This document shows positions 16,676 through 26,428 of a DNA stretch of 64,000 nt, one piece after another (the stretch's first letter is position 1; each line of letters opens with the position of its first letter). Both the position numbers and the translations under genes were made by a program. The notes under the pieces were generated by a model. It saw nothing but the letters and a program-made list of their open reading frames with translations, was not told the DNA's origin and made no database searches. Source of the stretch: G963556115 sp963678205 (GTDB taxonomy: Bacteria; Planctomycetota; SZUA-567); NCBI GenBank assembly GCA_963678205.1, contig OY782760.1, positions 1,116,001 through 1,180,000 on the forward strand. Direction: 5' to 3'.

Positions 16676-17212
16676 TTAATCTCTCCTGTAAAATTTATTG
16701 GTCAAAGTGATTTGTTATTATTATATCAATTATAAATAAATACCAAACACAAAACTTACTTTAAATTCTAGTAATAATCCCTTTTTTTAAAAAATATAAC
16801 TTTATTTCAAATTATAAAAATATTATCACGTTTTCATTTGTTTTTGTGTTTTCGAAAGAAAAAGAAAGTATTCTAAAGTTTTTGCTTTCGAAAAGCATAA
16901 AAAATCAACAAAGTTTAAAAAACGTTAATATCTTTAATAGCATGCTATTAAGATGTAATTGATATTTATATCAATAAAATTTATTAGTAAATCTTATTCA
17001 GTAATATTTTACGTAATTTTATAAATAGGTCAAGGATTTATTGCTACTTGATTCTAGCAAACTGCTATCATATTGGGTCTTAAACTACTTTCAGGTATGT
17101 ATAAAAAATGTGATTAATGGGCATTTTAAATATTCTGTTTGATTTATTTTGCAACTCAGGTATTATCATAAATAGGCTTGGAAATAATGATGTTGGTTTC
17201 AGGAGAATATAA
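16676..17212. other. Long AT-rich divergent spacer tkt/ribokinase
   Basis: 537 bp without a credible gene. It contains the inverted pair of TTTCGAAA palindromes (16849-16894). The rest is AT-rich promoter-type DNA. Confidence 0.5.
16849..16894. promoter_or_regulatory. Paired TTTCGAAA palindromes, candidate operator
   Basis: TTTTCGAAAG (16849-16858) and CTTTCGAAAA (16885-16894) are exact reverse complements, and each contains the palindrome TTTCGAAA. Their centres are 36 bp apart. They lie about 175 bp upstream of tkt and 320 bp upstream of the ribokinase gene. Two spaced dyads are typical of a repressor bound as two dimers; the regulator is unknown. Confidence 0.4.
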
Positions 17213-18130
17213 ATGGGTAATGTAGTCATTGTTGGAAGTTCAAATACAGATATGGTTCTTAATGTTCCAGATATCCCTAAGCCAGGGCAGACATTATCTG
17301 GTAATTGTTTTACTACAACCGGTGGTGGAAAGGGAGCAAATCAGGCTGTTGCGGTTGCTAAAGCAAGTACAGATAAACAGGAAACATATTTTATAGCTTG
17401 TATTGGAGATGATAGTCTTGGAAGTATTGCGTTAGCTAGTTATAAAGCGGAAGGGATCAATACTAAATATATCTGTGTTGAGTCAGGGGTATCATCTGGT
17501 GTTGCTTTAATTTTTGTGGCTGATTCTGGGGAAAATTCTATAGGTATTAACCCGGGTGCGAACGCAAAGCTCAGTCCAGATTATATTGAAGCAGCCGGAG
17601 AGGCGATTGTAAATTCAGATGTTCTGCTTACTCAACTTGAAACACCTATTCCAGCAGTATTAAAAGCTATGCAGATAGCAAAGTCTGCTGGTACTAAAAC
17701 TATTTTAAATCCAGCCCCAGCTGCGGAGTTACCTGAAGAAATATTTGCTTTGCTGGATTATTTTACGCCAAATCAGATTGAAACTGAGATGTATACTGGA
17801 GTGTTTCCTGAGTCAGAAGATTCAGCTAGACAGGCTGCAGAAGTTCTTTTGGCAAAAGGAGTAAAAAATGTTATTATTACAATGGGCAGTAAAGGGTCGT
17901 TCTGTATGAATAGCGAACAGGCAGAATTTGTACCTGCAATAAAAGTGAAAGCAATAGATACAGTTGCTGCAGGAGATACTTTTAATGGAGTTTTTGCTTC
18001 TGCGATAGCTCGAGGAGAGACTTTAATAAAGTCTTTGAAACTAGCAACGATTGCTGGTGGTATTGCTGTTACTCGTAAAGGTGCGCAGGATTCTGCGCCA
18101 AGTTTAGAAGAAATACTCAATAATTATTAA
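17213..18130 (+). CDS. rbsK: Ribokinase (PfkB family)
   Basis: 305 residues, typical for RbsK. It phosphorylates ribose at O5 with ATP in the cytosol, feeding the pentose phosphate pathway, which fits its transketolase neighbour. PfkB signature 1 is near the N-terminus (GGGKGANQAVAVAKA, residues about 38-52) and signature 2 is DTVAAGDTFNGVFASAIARG with the catalytic Asp, near residue 255. The N-terminus VVIVGSSNTDMV matches ribokinases well. CAGGAG precedes the ATG. Other sugar or nucleoside kinases of the family cannot be ruled out. A terminator follows. Confidence 0.88.
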   Translation: MGNVVIVGSSNTDMVLNVPDIPKPGQTLSGNCFTTTGGGKGANQAVAVAKASTDKQETYFIACIGDDSLGSIALASYKAEGINTKYICVESGVSSGVALIFVADSGENSIGINPGANAKLSPDYIEAAGEAIVNSDVLLTQLETPIPAVLKAMQIAKSAGTKTILNPAPAAELPEEIFALLDYFTPNQIETEMYTGVFPESEDSARQAAEVLLAKGVKNVIITMGSKGSFCMNSEQAEFVPAIKVKAIDTVAAGDTFNGVFASAIARGETLIKSLKLATIAGGIAVTRKGAQDSAPSLEEILNNY

Positions 18131-18161
18131 GTGGAAATATATTAAGTTAGTTTTTTTTTAA

Positions 18162-18206
18162 AGTGAAGCCCGGTAAATTTATTTTACTGGGCTTCACTAT
18201 TTTTTT
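18162..18206 (+). terminator. Terminator of ribokinase gene
   Basis: A 16-bp stem (18162-18177 with 18183-18198; AGTGAAGCCC core) is followed by a T7 run. Confidence 0.92.
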
Positions 18207-18713
18207 AGCCAAAATATATATTTTATAATATTATTATACTTATGTTGATTAGATGTTTGGGTAGTTATTAGCTGGTATTGTTATGTTACGTTGATTTTAT
18301 GACGGTAGTTTTGATACAGTTTGATAAAAAAAAGTAAGAAAAATATAAAATAGTATTTGCATAATGAAAAGAATAAGAGTAAAGTAACAGAGTGGCGTAA
18401 CTAATAAAGTTTAGTATTTTCAAAGTAAAAAGCATTGATAAAATCATGTGATGTATCTTGTTGCAATTTTTATGTTAATTGCACAGATTTGAGTGTTTAG
18501 TGTGTGAAATCTGTTTTTTTGAGCATTTTGTTGTCTTGTTTTTTGTTGCTTAATACCGTGTGTGTGTGTATTTCTCTTTTTCTTTTATAGCGTTTGATAA
18601 CGGCACTGCATATCATGTTTTTTTTGATTTGTAGTGTTGTAGCGCATTATTAAAAAATAGTGATTGGTGTGGCAGCATCTAAGGGCAACATCTGTATGTT
18701 AGGAGATGGGCTG
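18207..18713. other. Promoter region of the alpha-glucoside uptake operon
   Basis: About 500 bp, AT-rich with T/G-rich stretches on the plus strand (for example around 18530-18580). No gene or clear operator was recognised; the operon at 18714-25025 must start transcription here. Confidence 0.4.
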
Positions 18714-19922
18714 ATGGCTGGGGTAACTCTTGAGAATATTTGGAAGGTATATGATAACGGTTATGAGGCAGTAAAAAATTTTAATCTTGATATTATTAAT
18801 GGTGAGTTTTTAGTCCTGGTAGGACCGTCTGGATGTGGAAAATCAACAACTCTGCGTATGGTTGCCGGTCTTGAAAATAACTCAAAAGGTAAGATTATAA
18901 TTGATGGTAAAGTGGTAAATGACACAGCTCCAAAAGACAGAGATATCGCAATGGTATTTCAAAATTATGCGCTCTATCCTCATATGAGTGTTTACAAAAA
19001 TATGGCCTTCGGTCTCAAACTTAGGAAATTCCCCAAAGAAGAAATTGATAGACGTGTTGAGAATGCATCAAAGATCCTTGGACTTGATGAATTGCTAGCA
19101 CGTAAGCCGTCACAACTTTCAGGTGGTCAGCGTCAACGTGTTGCAATGGGGCGCGCTATTGTTCGCGAACCGAAAGTTTTTCTGTTTGATGAACCGTTAT
19201 CAAACCTTGATGCCAAAATGCGTGTAGAAATGCGTAAAGAGATACTTATGCTTCATGAACGTATAGATACCACTATGATATATGTAACTCATGATCAGGT
19301 AGAAGCTATGACTCTTGGAGATAGAATATGCGTGATGAATGTTGGAGTTATTGAGCAAGTTGGAGAGCCTAGAATTATCTTTGATTATCCTGCTACTCTT
19401 TTTGTGGCAAAATTTATTGGGACGCCGCCTATGAATCTTTTTGAAGGTGTTCTGGTTAAGAGTGGCGGTGTGTATTCTTTTGCTGGGGGTGATTTTGAGG
19501 TTAAGCTTCCTGATCATATGCAAGAGCTTTTAAAAGATAAAGAAAATGGGATGGATGTTGTCTTTGGGGTGCGTCCAAGAGCGTTTACTCTGAAAGAAGC
19601 TGTTGAAGGCGATGTTGACACTTCAGTAGTTATTACAGGTAAACCTGGTATCTCTGAAATGCTTGGGGAAGAGATACTCCTTCATGCAAGTTGTGCGGGG
19701 CATGATTTTATTGCCAGTGTTGAACCAAAATATGAATATGTTTTAAAGCAGGATTTTGTTGAATTTGTAATTAATATGGAACTTGCTCATATTTTTGATA
19801 AGAAGACAAGCCGAAATATCACCATTCCTCATCAAGTCGCAACCGATACCACTCTCTGGTCTAAGCGCATTGCGGAAAGAAGCGAGCGTAGGAGAAAAAA
19901 CTTTAAAAAAGAAAAAGTGTAA
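18714..19922 (+). CDS. Sugar ABC transporter ATP-binding protein (MalK/MsmK/UgpC type)
   Basis: 402 residues from ATG 18714, chosen because AGGAG at about 18700 fits it; a longer frame upstream lacks a site. This cytoplasmic subunit drives uptake by the permeases at 23117-25025. Walker A GPSGCGKST, Q-loop FQNYALYPHMS, signature LSGGQRQRVAMGRA, Walker B VFLFDEPLSNLDAKMR and switch histidine in VTHDQ are intact. The C-terminal 130 residues form the MalK-type regulatory TOBE domain (VFGVRPRAF). Some bacteria use one such ATPase for several importers; here it leads the operon, which suggests a dedicated role. Confidence 0.93.
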   Translation: MAGVTLENIWKVYDNGYEAVKNFNLDIINGEFLVLVGPSGCGKSTTLRMVAGLENNSKGKIIIDGKVVNDTAPKDRDIAMVFQNYALYPHMSVYKNMAFGLKLRKFPKEEIDRRVENASKILGLDELLARKPSQLSGGQRQRVAMGRAIVREPKVFLFDEPLSNLDAKMRVEMRKEILMLHERIDTTMIYVTHDQVEAMTLGDRICVMNVGVIEQVGEPRIIFDYPATLFVAKFIGTPPMNLFEGVLVKSGGVYSFAGGDFEVKLPDHMQELLKDKENGMDVVFGVRPRAFTLKEAVEGDVDTSVVITGKPGISEMLGEEILLHASCAGHDFIASVEPKYEYVLKQDFVEFVINMELAHIFDKKTSRNITIPHQVATDTTLWSKRIAERSERRRKNFKKEKV

Positions 19923-20016
19923 TAGGAGTGTTTTTATAAGAGTTGTTGTGTTTTTGTAGTTTTTTTCGATGTCGTACATTGAGTGTAATTTATTTAATTT
20001 ATATTGGAGTTTTAAA

Positions 20017-21633
20017 ATGGATTATAAAGATTTGATAATGTATCAAATATATCCACGTAGTTATTATGATAGCAATAATGATGGTGTAGGAGATCTTGCT
20101 GGAATTACTGAAAAGCTTGATTACGTTGCTTCTCTCGGCATTAACGCCATATGGCTTTCACCTTTCTTTACCTCTCCTATGGCCGATTTTGGCTATGATA
20201 TTTCTAATTATCGTGATGTAGACCCAATGTTTGGTACGTTGGATGATTATAAAAAGCTATTAGATAAAGCACATTCACTTGGTATTAAGGTTATTATTGA
20301 TCAAGTGTTGAGTCATACTTCTAGTGAACATCCATGGTTTATTGAGAGTAGGTCTAGTAAGGACAACCCTAAAGCTGACTGGTATGTATGGGCTGATATG
20401 AAACCAGACGGGACAGGTCCAAATAATTGGTTATCAATATTTGGTGGAACAGCTTGGCAATTTGATACTGGTCGTTGTCAGTATTATTTACATAATTTTT
20501 TGACTTCTCAGCCAGATCTCAATTTCAATAATCCTGATGTGCAGGATGCAGTGTTGGCTGTTAGTGAATTTTGGCTTGACCTTGGTACTGATGGTTTTCG
20601 TTTTGATACTGCAAATTTTTATTTTTGTGATAAAGAACTTAGGGATAATCCACCTTGGCTTGATATGTCTGTGCCCGGTCGTGGGGGCGGAGCCGGATTT
20701 AATCCTTATGCCTGTCAGACTCATAAATATGATAAAACTCAGCCAGAGAATGTCGAGTTCTTCAAGCGTATGCGAAAGCTTGCTGACTCTAAGGGTGCAG
20801 TTGTAATGGTTGGGGAAATAGGCAGTGATTATGGATTGCAGACTATTGCTGAATATACGTCGGGGGATGATAAACTGCAAACTTGTTACGGCTTTGATTT
20901 GATGGAAGAAAATTGTGACGGTAAGTATATATATAATGTTTTAACCAAAGCAAAAGAGTATCTTGAAGATTCATATATCTGTTGGGCAACAAGCAATCAT
21001 GATGTTGTACGTGTTGCTTCTCGCTGGGCAGTCGATGGGGTTGAACCTGAGCAGATGAGTAAGTTTGCCATGGCTTTATTGATTGCTAATAAAGGTATGC
21101 CTTGCTTCTATCAGGGTGAAGAGTTAGGGCTGACAGAAGCTGATGTCCCATTTGAGCTTTTGCAGGATCCATATGGAATTGAGTTTTGGCCAAAACATAA
21201 AGGGCGTGATGGTTGTAGGACTCCAATGGTTTGGACTTCAGAAAAAGGTGGTGGCTTTAATACTTCGGGTAAGGCGTGGCTTCCTGTTTCAGAAGAGCAT
21301 TTAGCGAATTCTGTTGCAGCGCTTGAAGGAAAAAAGGGGACAACGCTAGAATGTATGAGAAGCCTATGTGCACTCCGTCATTCATCATCTGCTTTAAAAT
21401 ATGGCGATATTGAAGTGAAAAGTCTTACTGATAATACTGCTGCATTCAGTATTACTAGGACTTATGACGATGATTCTATTGTGTTTATTTTTAATGCCAG
21501 TTCTAAGCAGGTACGAATTGATAAATCTGCGGTCTCAGAGTTTGTTGACGGTTGGGGAACATCAACACTAAAGGCAGAGATTGATGGAGATAAAATTGTT
21601 GTTGAGCCTTATGGCGTTTTTGTTGGGGTATAA
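20017..21633 (+). CDS. Alpha-glucosidase, GH13 family (oligo-1,6-glucosidase/trehalose-type subgroup)
   Basis: 538 residues from ATG 20017, preceded by TTGGAG. No signal peptide, so it acts in the cytosol on imported oligosaccharides. The (beta/alpha)8 barrel has the nucleophile D197 (DGFRFDTANF), acid/base E267 (MVGEIGS) and transition-state stabiliser D329 (TSNHDVVR). The region V motif QPDLNF points to the oligo-1,6-glucosidase/alpha-glucosidase subgroup rather than alpha-amylase. Calcium-site motif DSNNDGVGDL is present near residue 20. It lies in the operon between the transporter ATPase and the binding protein, which suggests that the imported sugar is an alpha-glucoside such as maltose, isomaltose, sucrose or trehalose. 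Confidence 0.92.
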   Translation: MDYKDLIMYQIYPRSYYDSNNDGVGDLAGITEKLDYVASLGINAIWLSPFFTSPMADFGYDISNYRDVDPMFGTLDDYKKLLDKAHSLGIKVIIDQVLSHTSSEHPWFIESRSSKDNPKADWYVWADMKPDGTGPNNWLSIFGGTAWQFDTGRCQYYLHNFLTSQPDLNFNNPDVQDAVLAVSEFWLDLGTDGFRFDTANFYFCDKELRDNPPWLDMSVPGRGGGAGFNPYACQTHKYDKTQPENVEFFKRMRKLADSKGAVVMVGEIGSDYGLQTIAEYTSGDDKLQTCYGFDLMEENCDGKYIYNVLTKAKEYLEDSYICWATSNHDVVRVASRWAVDGVEPEQMSKFAMALLIANKGMPCFYQGEELGLTEADVPFELLQDPYGIEFWPKHKGRDGCRTPMVWTSEKGGGFNTSGKAWLPVSEEHLANSVAALEGKKGTTLECMRSLCALRHSSSALKYGDIEVKSLTDNTAAFSITRTYDDDSIVFIFNASSKQVRIDKSAVSEFVDGWGTSTLKAEIDGDKIVVEPYGVFVGV

Positions 21634-21717
21634 AATTAAAGTCGATGTTTATTGTTTGAGTGTGTATAGCCATTGACCCTTTATTATCGTATCTTGTTAT
21701 ATTTCAAGGAGTGTGCT

Positions 21718-22971
21718 ATGAAGAAGTTATTGCTTATGTTGCTTGTGTGCTTAGTAAGTTTTAGTTCGTTCGCCGCGGATAAAATTGAACTTAGTTTCCT
21801 TGTAGGGAGTAATGGACATGATGTGACGGCTGCAAAGAGAGCGGCCGAGATGTACATGGAGAAAAATCCTAACGTAAAAGTAAAGGTTATTGCAGGTCCA
21901 AAGAGTACTACAGATCTTCTTGGGCTTCTTTTGCAAAATTTCGAAGCAAAGAGTGCAGATATTGATGTGTTTAATGGCGATGTGATCTGGCCTGGAGACC
22001 TCTCAGAGCATTGTCTATCTCTTAATAAATACATGACAAAAGAAGAAATAGCTCAGTATAACCCTGGGGTAGTGCAGAATAATACAGCAAACGGTGAGCT
22101 AAAAGCTATACCACTATTTGTAGATGTTCCAATGCTATATTACAGAACTGATTTACTCAAGAAATATGGTTATGCAAATCCACCAAAGACCTGGGATGAG
22201 CTTGAGAAGATGGCAACAAAAATTCAGGAAGGTGAAAGAAAAGAAGGTAAAAACGATTTTTATGGTTATGTATGGCAAGGTGATGCGTATGAAGGACTGA
22301 CTTGTGATGCTTTAGAATGGATTGCTTCAAATGATGGGGGTACTATTGTTGAGCCAGATGGTAAAATATCTATTGCTAATCCTAATGCAATTGCTGCATT
22401 TGAGTTTGCAGCAAAATGGCCAGGTACTATTTCACCTAAAGCTGTCCTTGGCTTTAAGGAAGAAGATGCACGAGCTGTGTGGCAGTCTGGTAATGCTGCG
22501 TTCATGCGCAATTGGCCTTACTGTTTTGCACTAAGTGAGTCTGATGATAGTGTTGTTAAAGGTAAGTTTGATTTCGCTGCATTACCAAAGGGAAAAGGTA
22601 AGAGCGCTTCAACTATTGGCGGTTGGGAGATATTTGTAAGTAAATATACAGATAATCCAGAAGAAGCAGCAAAATTTGCAAAGTTTGCTGCTGGTTATGA
22701 AGTACAAAAAATGCGCGTACTAGACTATACATGGTTGCCTACTTTCATGTCAGTTTATGATGATCCAGATGTTGCAAAGAATGCTTTTGTAAAGAAAATG
22801 GGGCCAATTGTAGCAAATGGTGTTGCTAGACCATCAACTGCATCTGCTCCTAATTATGCAGAAGTATCTCGTATCTTCTTCACAACAGTCCACAAAATTA
22901 TAAGTGGTGAGATCAGCGCTAAACGTGGTTGTAAAGAAATGGCAATAAAAATCAAAAAAGTTATGCAGTAA
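21718..22971 (+). CDS. ABC transporter sugar-binding protein
   Basis: 417 residues from ATG 21718, with AAGGAG upstream. Residues 1-19 are a signal peptide (FSSFAAD); no lipobox is seen, so the mature protein is free in the periplasm. It belongs to the MalE/UgpB-like family 1 binding proteins: YMEKNPNVKVKVIAG, then VPMLYYRTDLLKKYGYANPPKTWDEL, and a C-terminal WLPTF segment with FFTTVHKIISGEIS near the end. It delivers sugar to the two permeases encoded next. The neighbouring GH13 enzyme points to an alpha-linked oligosaccharide ligand. Confidence 0.92.
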   Translation: MKKLLLMLLVCLVSFSSFAADKIELSFLVGSNGHDVTAAKRAAEMYMEKNPNVKVKVIAGPKSTTDLLGLLLQNFEAKSADIDVFNGDVIWPGDLSEHCLSLNKYMTKEEIAQYNPGVVQNNTANGELKAIPLFVDVPMLYYRTDLLKKYGYANPPKTWDELEKMATKIQEGERKEGKNDFYGYVWQGDAYEGLTCDALEWIASNDGGTIVEPDGKISIANPNAIAAFEFAAKWPGTISPKAVLGFKEEDARAVWQSGNAAFMRNWPYCFALSESDDSVVKGKFDFAALPKGKGKSASTIGGWEIFVSKYTDNPEEAAKFAKFAAGYEVQKMRVLDYTWLPTFMSVYDDPDVAKNAFVKKMGPIVANGVARPSTASAPNYAEVSRIFFTTVHKIISGEISAKRGCKEMAIKIKKVMQ

Positions 22972-23116
22972 ATCAAAACTCTCCTGCAGGTGGGGCAACT
23001 TTTAAAGCTCTGCTTCACTTGCAGCATTTCATTGTTGTGTGTTGTGGTATTTATGTTTTGAGTGTTGTGTTTGATTGGCTATTGACGTTATGGCCAACTT
23101 TGTGTGGGATGTGGGT

Positions 23117-24175
23117 ATGAATAGTACAAATAAATCTGAGGTGAGAACGGCATGGACATTGTTGCTGCCAGCAATAGTAATATTTGCCCTTATTGCGTTC
23201 TACCCGTTGGTATCTGTATTTTATTACAGTTTAACAGATAAAAAATTTGCTTCTGATAAGCCTACTGAGTTTATTGGACTTGATAATTATAGTATGATGT
23301 TGTCCATGGAGTTTTATGAAATACCACCTCAGAAAGACGATGCCGGTAAAGTAAAGCTTGATGAAAACGGGGATACATTATATGAAGATCCTATAGATAT
23401 TCTACCTATGGATCCAGTCGCTTACTGGGAAATGTATACATTCAATATATTTGGTAAACGTTATACATTGGCGGCAACTGATCCGGAGTTTTTAATATCT
23501 ATTAAGGATACAGTGATTTTTTCGGTACTTGCTGTTGCATTGGAGCTTATAATAGGGATGGCTTTTGCTCTGACGCTTAATTCTCACTTTAAGGGAAGGG
23601 GAGTTATGCGTATGGCGTTGCTGGTACCATGGGCAATTCCGACAGTTGTAAGTACCAAGATGTGGGCGTGGATGTTTAGTTCGCAGGGTTATGGACTGTT
23701 CAATACAGTCGCCTATTATTTAGGTTTATCTGATCATCAAATAGCATTTTTGGTAACTCCAGACTGGCAGCTGCCTATCATGGTTGTTATTGACGTATGG
23801 AAGACGATGCCATTTATGGCGCTCATGTTGTTGGCGGGGCTTCAGACTATTCCAAGTGACTATTATGAAGCTGCAAGTATTGATGGTGCGAGCAAAGTGA
23901 GACAGTTCTTCAATATTACCCTGCCACTACTCAAGCCGGCTATTGTTGTTGCGCTTGTCTTTAGAATGCTTGATTCACTGAGAGTGTTTGACCTCTTTCA
24001 GGTACTCTTTGGATCCAAATTCTTCTCAATGTCGAGTTATACATACTACAAACTGATAGAAGGTAAGGAAATGGGGTACTCCTCAGCGTGCAGTGTTGTT
24101 ATCTTTATAGCGATATTAATATTCTCGCTCTTCTTTATCAGGGTACTTGGAAGGGAGCAGATAAATGGAAAGTAA
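23117..24175 (+). CDS. ABC sugar transporter permease, MalF type
   Basis: 352 residues from ATG 23117 (upstream frame extension starts at a TTG without a ribosome site). About six membrane helices, and the EAA loop YYEAASIDGASKVRQFF that docks on the ATPase lies near residue 255. A hydrophilic loop of about 75 residues between helices 1 and 2 (KKDDAGK-like charged stretch through YTLAATDPEF) is longer than usual and resembles the periplasmic P2-type insertion of MalF, though at a different place. It overlaps the next permease by 11 nt. Confidence 0.92.
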   Translation: MNSTNKSEVRTAWTLLLPAIVIFALIAFYPLVSVFYYSLTDKKFASDKPTEFIGLDNYSMMLSMEFYEIPPQKDDAGKVKLDENGDTLYEDPIDILPMDPVAYWEMYTFNIFGKRYTLAATDPEFLISIKDTVIFSVLAVALELIIGMAFALTLNSHFKGRGVMRMALLVPWAIPTVVSTKMWAWMFSSQGYGLFNTVAYYLGLSDHQIAFLVTPDWQLPIMVVIDVWKTMPFMALMLLAGLQTIPSDYYEAASIDGASKVRQFFNITLPLLKPAIVVALVFRMLDSLRVFDLFQVLFGSKFFSMSSYTYYKLIEGKEMGYSSACSVVIFIAILIFSLFFIRVLGREQINGK

Positions 24176-25025
24176 ACGAAAATGGACAAAAGTATTTTTA
24201 TACTTTCTTCTAGCATTGATATTACTGTATCTTATATTCCCATTTATCTGGGCTATTAGTTCTTCGTTAAAGTCTGACAATCAGCTTATTATGACTCCGG
24301 CGACATTGCTGCCTAGAGATCCTACTACGGGGGAGGTCTCATTCTATTGGGGAAATTTTATTACTGTATTCAACAATAATGTATTTGTTAATGGGCTCAA
24401 GAATTCTGCAATTGTTTCAGTATCAACAACCTTGCTTGCTCTTATTATTGGAGCGTTTGCTGCGTTTGCGCTGGGTAAACTGCGTTTTAAAGGGCGTACT
24501 GCGATGCTTTATCTCGTCCTTTCTATTACAATGTTTCCTCAAATCTCTGTACTTACAGGTTTGTATTCGGTGATTAGAAATATTGGTGTTGATGTTATGA
24601 CTGGTATGATTTTATCTTATATGTTATTTACACTGCCGTTTACGGTATGGGTCATGAGTTCATTCTTTAAAGGGTTACCTGATGCGCTTTTGGAGGCAGC
24701 TAGTATTGATGGGGCAAGTTTTTTCCAGTCATTCTATCTGGTACTTCTCCCGTTGACATTACCTGCGATTGTTACTACAGGGTTGTTGGCGTTTATAGCA
24801 GCATGGAATGAATATTTGTTTGCCTTGACGTTTACGTCATTAAAACAATCGGATAGGACTGTACCTGTTGCTATTGCTATGTTCTCTGGGCAGTCTGCAC
24901 ATCAGGAGCCTTTTGGGGCAATTATGGCTGCTTCAATTATTGTTACGGTTCCTCTGCTGATACTTGTGTTTATTATGCAGAAGAAGATTATAGGTGGGCT
25001 TACTGCTGGGGCGGTAAAAGAGTAA
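24165..25025 (+). CDS. ABC sugar transporter permease, MalG type
   Basis: 286 residues, the usual length. Six membrane helices, with the EAA motif LLEAASIDGASFFQSFYLV near residue 180. It pairs with the MalF-type subunit to form the membrane channel. Its start overlaps the end of the preceding gene by 11 nt, so the two are translationally coupled. It is the last gene of the operon; two overlapping hairpins follow directly. Confidence 0.93.
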   Translation: MESKRKWTKVFLYFLLALILLYLIFPFIWAISSSLKSDNQLIMTPATLLPRDPTTGEVSFYWGNFITVFNNNVFVNGLKNSAIVSVSTTLLALIIGAFAAFALGKLRFKGRTAMLYLVLSITMFPQISVLTGLYSVIRNIGVDVMTGMILSYMLFTLPFTVWVMSSFFKGLPDALLEAASIDGASFFQSFYLVLLPLTLPAIVTTGLLAFIAAWNEYLFALTFTSLKQSDRTVPVAIAMFSGQSAHQEPFGAIMAASIIVTVPLLILVFIMQKKIIGGLTAGAVKE

Positions 25026-25095
25026 GCTCTAAATATTACTGGTAAGTATTCTATTTAGAGCTGTAAGTCCAGAATTCGGCTTGCAGCTCTTTTTT
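25025..25095 (+). terminator. Terminator with an overlapping alternative hairpin
   Basis: GAGCTG (from 25058) pairs with CAGCTC (to 25089), extended by TAAG/CTTG and CC/GG, then T6. A second perfect 10-bp stem, AGCTCTAAAT (25025-25034) with ATTTAGAGCT (25053-25062), uses part of the same arm, so the two cannot form together. Such overlap is the architecture of an attenuator, but at an operon end it may simply be a tandem terminator. Confidence 0.7.
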
Positions 25096-25352
25096 GATAA
25101 TATTTTAGGGGGCATGTTAGGTTTTTTTAGCTGCCTTTAGAGGGTGACAAATTTAGTATTATTAGTACTGAAAAGTAGGAAAATAATAGCTTTATGGTGG
25201 TTTGTATTAGAATGTGGTTTTTAAATTTCTTATAGTTTGTGAATGTTGAGCTGCAAATGTAGGTGTTATTAAGGGGTATTTGATAGGTAAAGGGTGTTTT
25301 TTTGCCGAAAGGGTATCTGTGGTTTAATAAGTATATTTAATAAATGGTAGTC
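25096..25352. other. Spacer upstream of the arg operon promoter
   Basis: AT-rich, no gene, no recognised operator. Confidence 0.35.
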
Positions 25353-25381
25353 TTGACTATATCAGGTTTTATACGTATAAT
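25353..25381 (+). promoter_or_regulatory. Sigma-70 promoter of the arg operon
   Basis: TTGACT (25353-25358), 17-bp spacer and TATAAT (25376-25381), a near-consensus pair. It predicts a start near 25388 and a 5' leader of about 110 nt containing a small hairpin, GGAACGG/CCGTTCC, at about 25451-25470, close to the argB ribosome site. Confidence 0.75.
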
Positions 25382-25496
25382 TCTGAATCATGCAAGCGTT
25401 GGTTGCTGCAGAAACATGACTAAAAATTACATTGGTCGTAATGTTTTTCAGGAACGGGTATGGCCGTTCCTAATTATTTTAATCGGAAGAAATAAG

Positions 25497-26378
25497 ATGA
25501 TTCAGGAAGCTGTAAAAAAATCTGCTACATTGATTGAGGCTTTGCCTTATATTAAGAAATTTCAGAATGAGGTCGTTGTAATTAAGTTAGGTGGTAGCGC
25601 TCAGGAAGATGATGAAATTCTGAAAAAGATATTCATTGATATTGATTTTATGCATACTGTGGGAATTAGACCAGTTGTTGTGCATGGCGGAGGTAAGGCA
25701 ATTACCAGAGCTATGGCAAAGTCAGGGATTGAAGCGAAGTTTGTGCATGGGCAGCGTGTAACCTGTGGCGAAACGATAAGAATTGTAAGCAAAGTTCTTG
25801 GTGAAGAAGTAAATTCGCACCTTATAAGCTTGATGGAAGAGGTTGGCGGTAAAGCGGAACCGCTAAATGGCAGTGGCCATGGGTTTTTGAAAGCAATTAA
25901 GAAGTCGATTGTGGAGTATCCAGAGGTTGACTTGGGTTTTGTTGGTAGTCCTGTTGCAATAGATGCTTCGCTAGTTTATCAGATTCAAGAACGTGGGGGA
26001 GTGCCTTTTATTGCTCCTATAGCGCATGGACTGGGTGAAGATTCTGACACAATGTATAATATCAATGGAGACACTGCTAGCGCATTAGTAGCCAGTGAAC
26101 TTAAAGCAAATAAACTTGTATTCTTCATGGATACTGTTGGTATACTTGAGGATAAAAATGATGTGAGTACTCTTATCCCTCATGCTAATAGTGAGCGCAT
26201 TAATAAAATGACCTCTGAGGGTAAAATTGCTGATGGTATGATCCCAAAGACTCAGGCAGCACTTTTTGCTCTTAAAGGTGGTGTTAACAAAGTTCATATT
26301 GTCTCTGGGTCACAGCCACATGCACTTCTTTTGGAGATGTTTACTACCAGTGGTGTGGGTACTGAGATTGTCTTATAG
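25497..26378 (+). CDS. argB: Acetylglutamate kinase
   Basis: 293 residues from ATG 25497 (GGAAG 9 nt upstream; an upstream extension of 51 codons overlaps the promoter and is rejected). It phosphorylates N-acetylglutamate, step two of arginine synthesis, in the cytosol. Amino-acid kinase motifs: VVVIKLGGSAQ near residue 30, PVVVHGGGKAI near 62, NINGDTASALVASEL near 190 and GGVNKVHIV near the end. It heads the run argB-argD-argF-rph-rdgB-ROK kinase, behind a strong promoter. Confidence 0.96.
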   Translation: MIQEAVKKSATLIEALPYIKKFQNEVVVIKLGGSAQEDDEILKKIFIDIDFMHTVGIRPVVVHGGGKAITRAMAKSGIEAKFVHGQRVTCGETIRIVSKVLGEEVNSHLISLMEEVGGKAEPLNGSGHGFLKAIKKSIVEYPEVDLGFVGSPVAIDASLVYQIQERGGVPFIAPIAHGLGEDSDTMYNINGDTASALVASELKANKLVFFMDTVGILEDKNDVSTLIPHANSERINKMTSEGKIADGMIPKTQAALFALKGGVNKVHIVSGSQPHALLLEMFTTSGVGTEIVL

Positions 26379-26428
26379 TTTTAGAAAGCCTGTGCGATAG
26401 TGAATCAGGCTGATCGAAGGAGAGTGGT

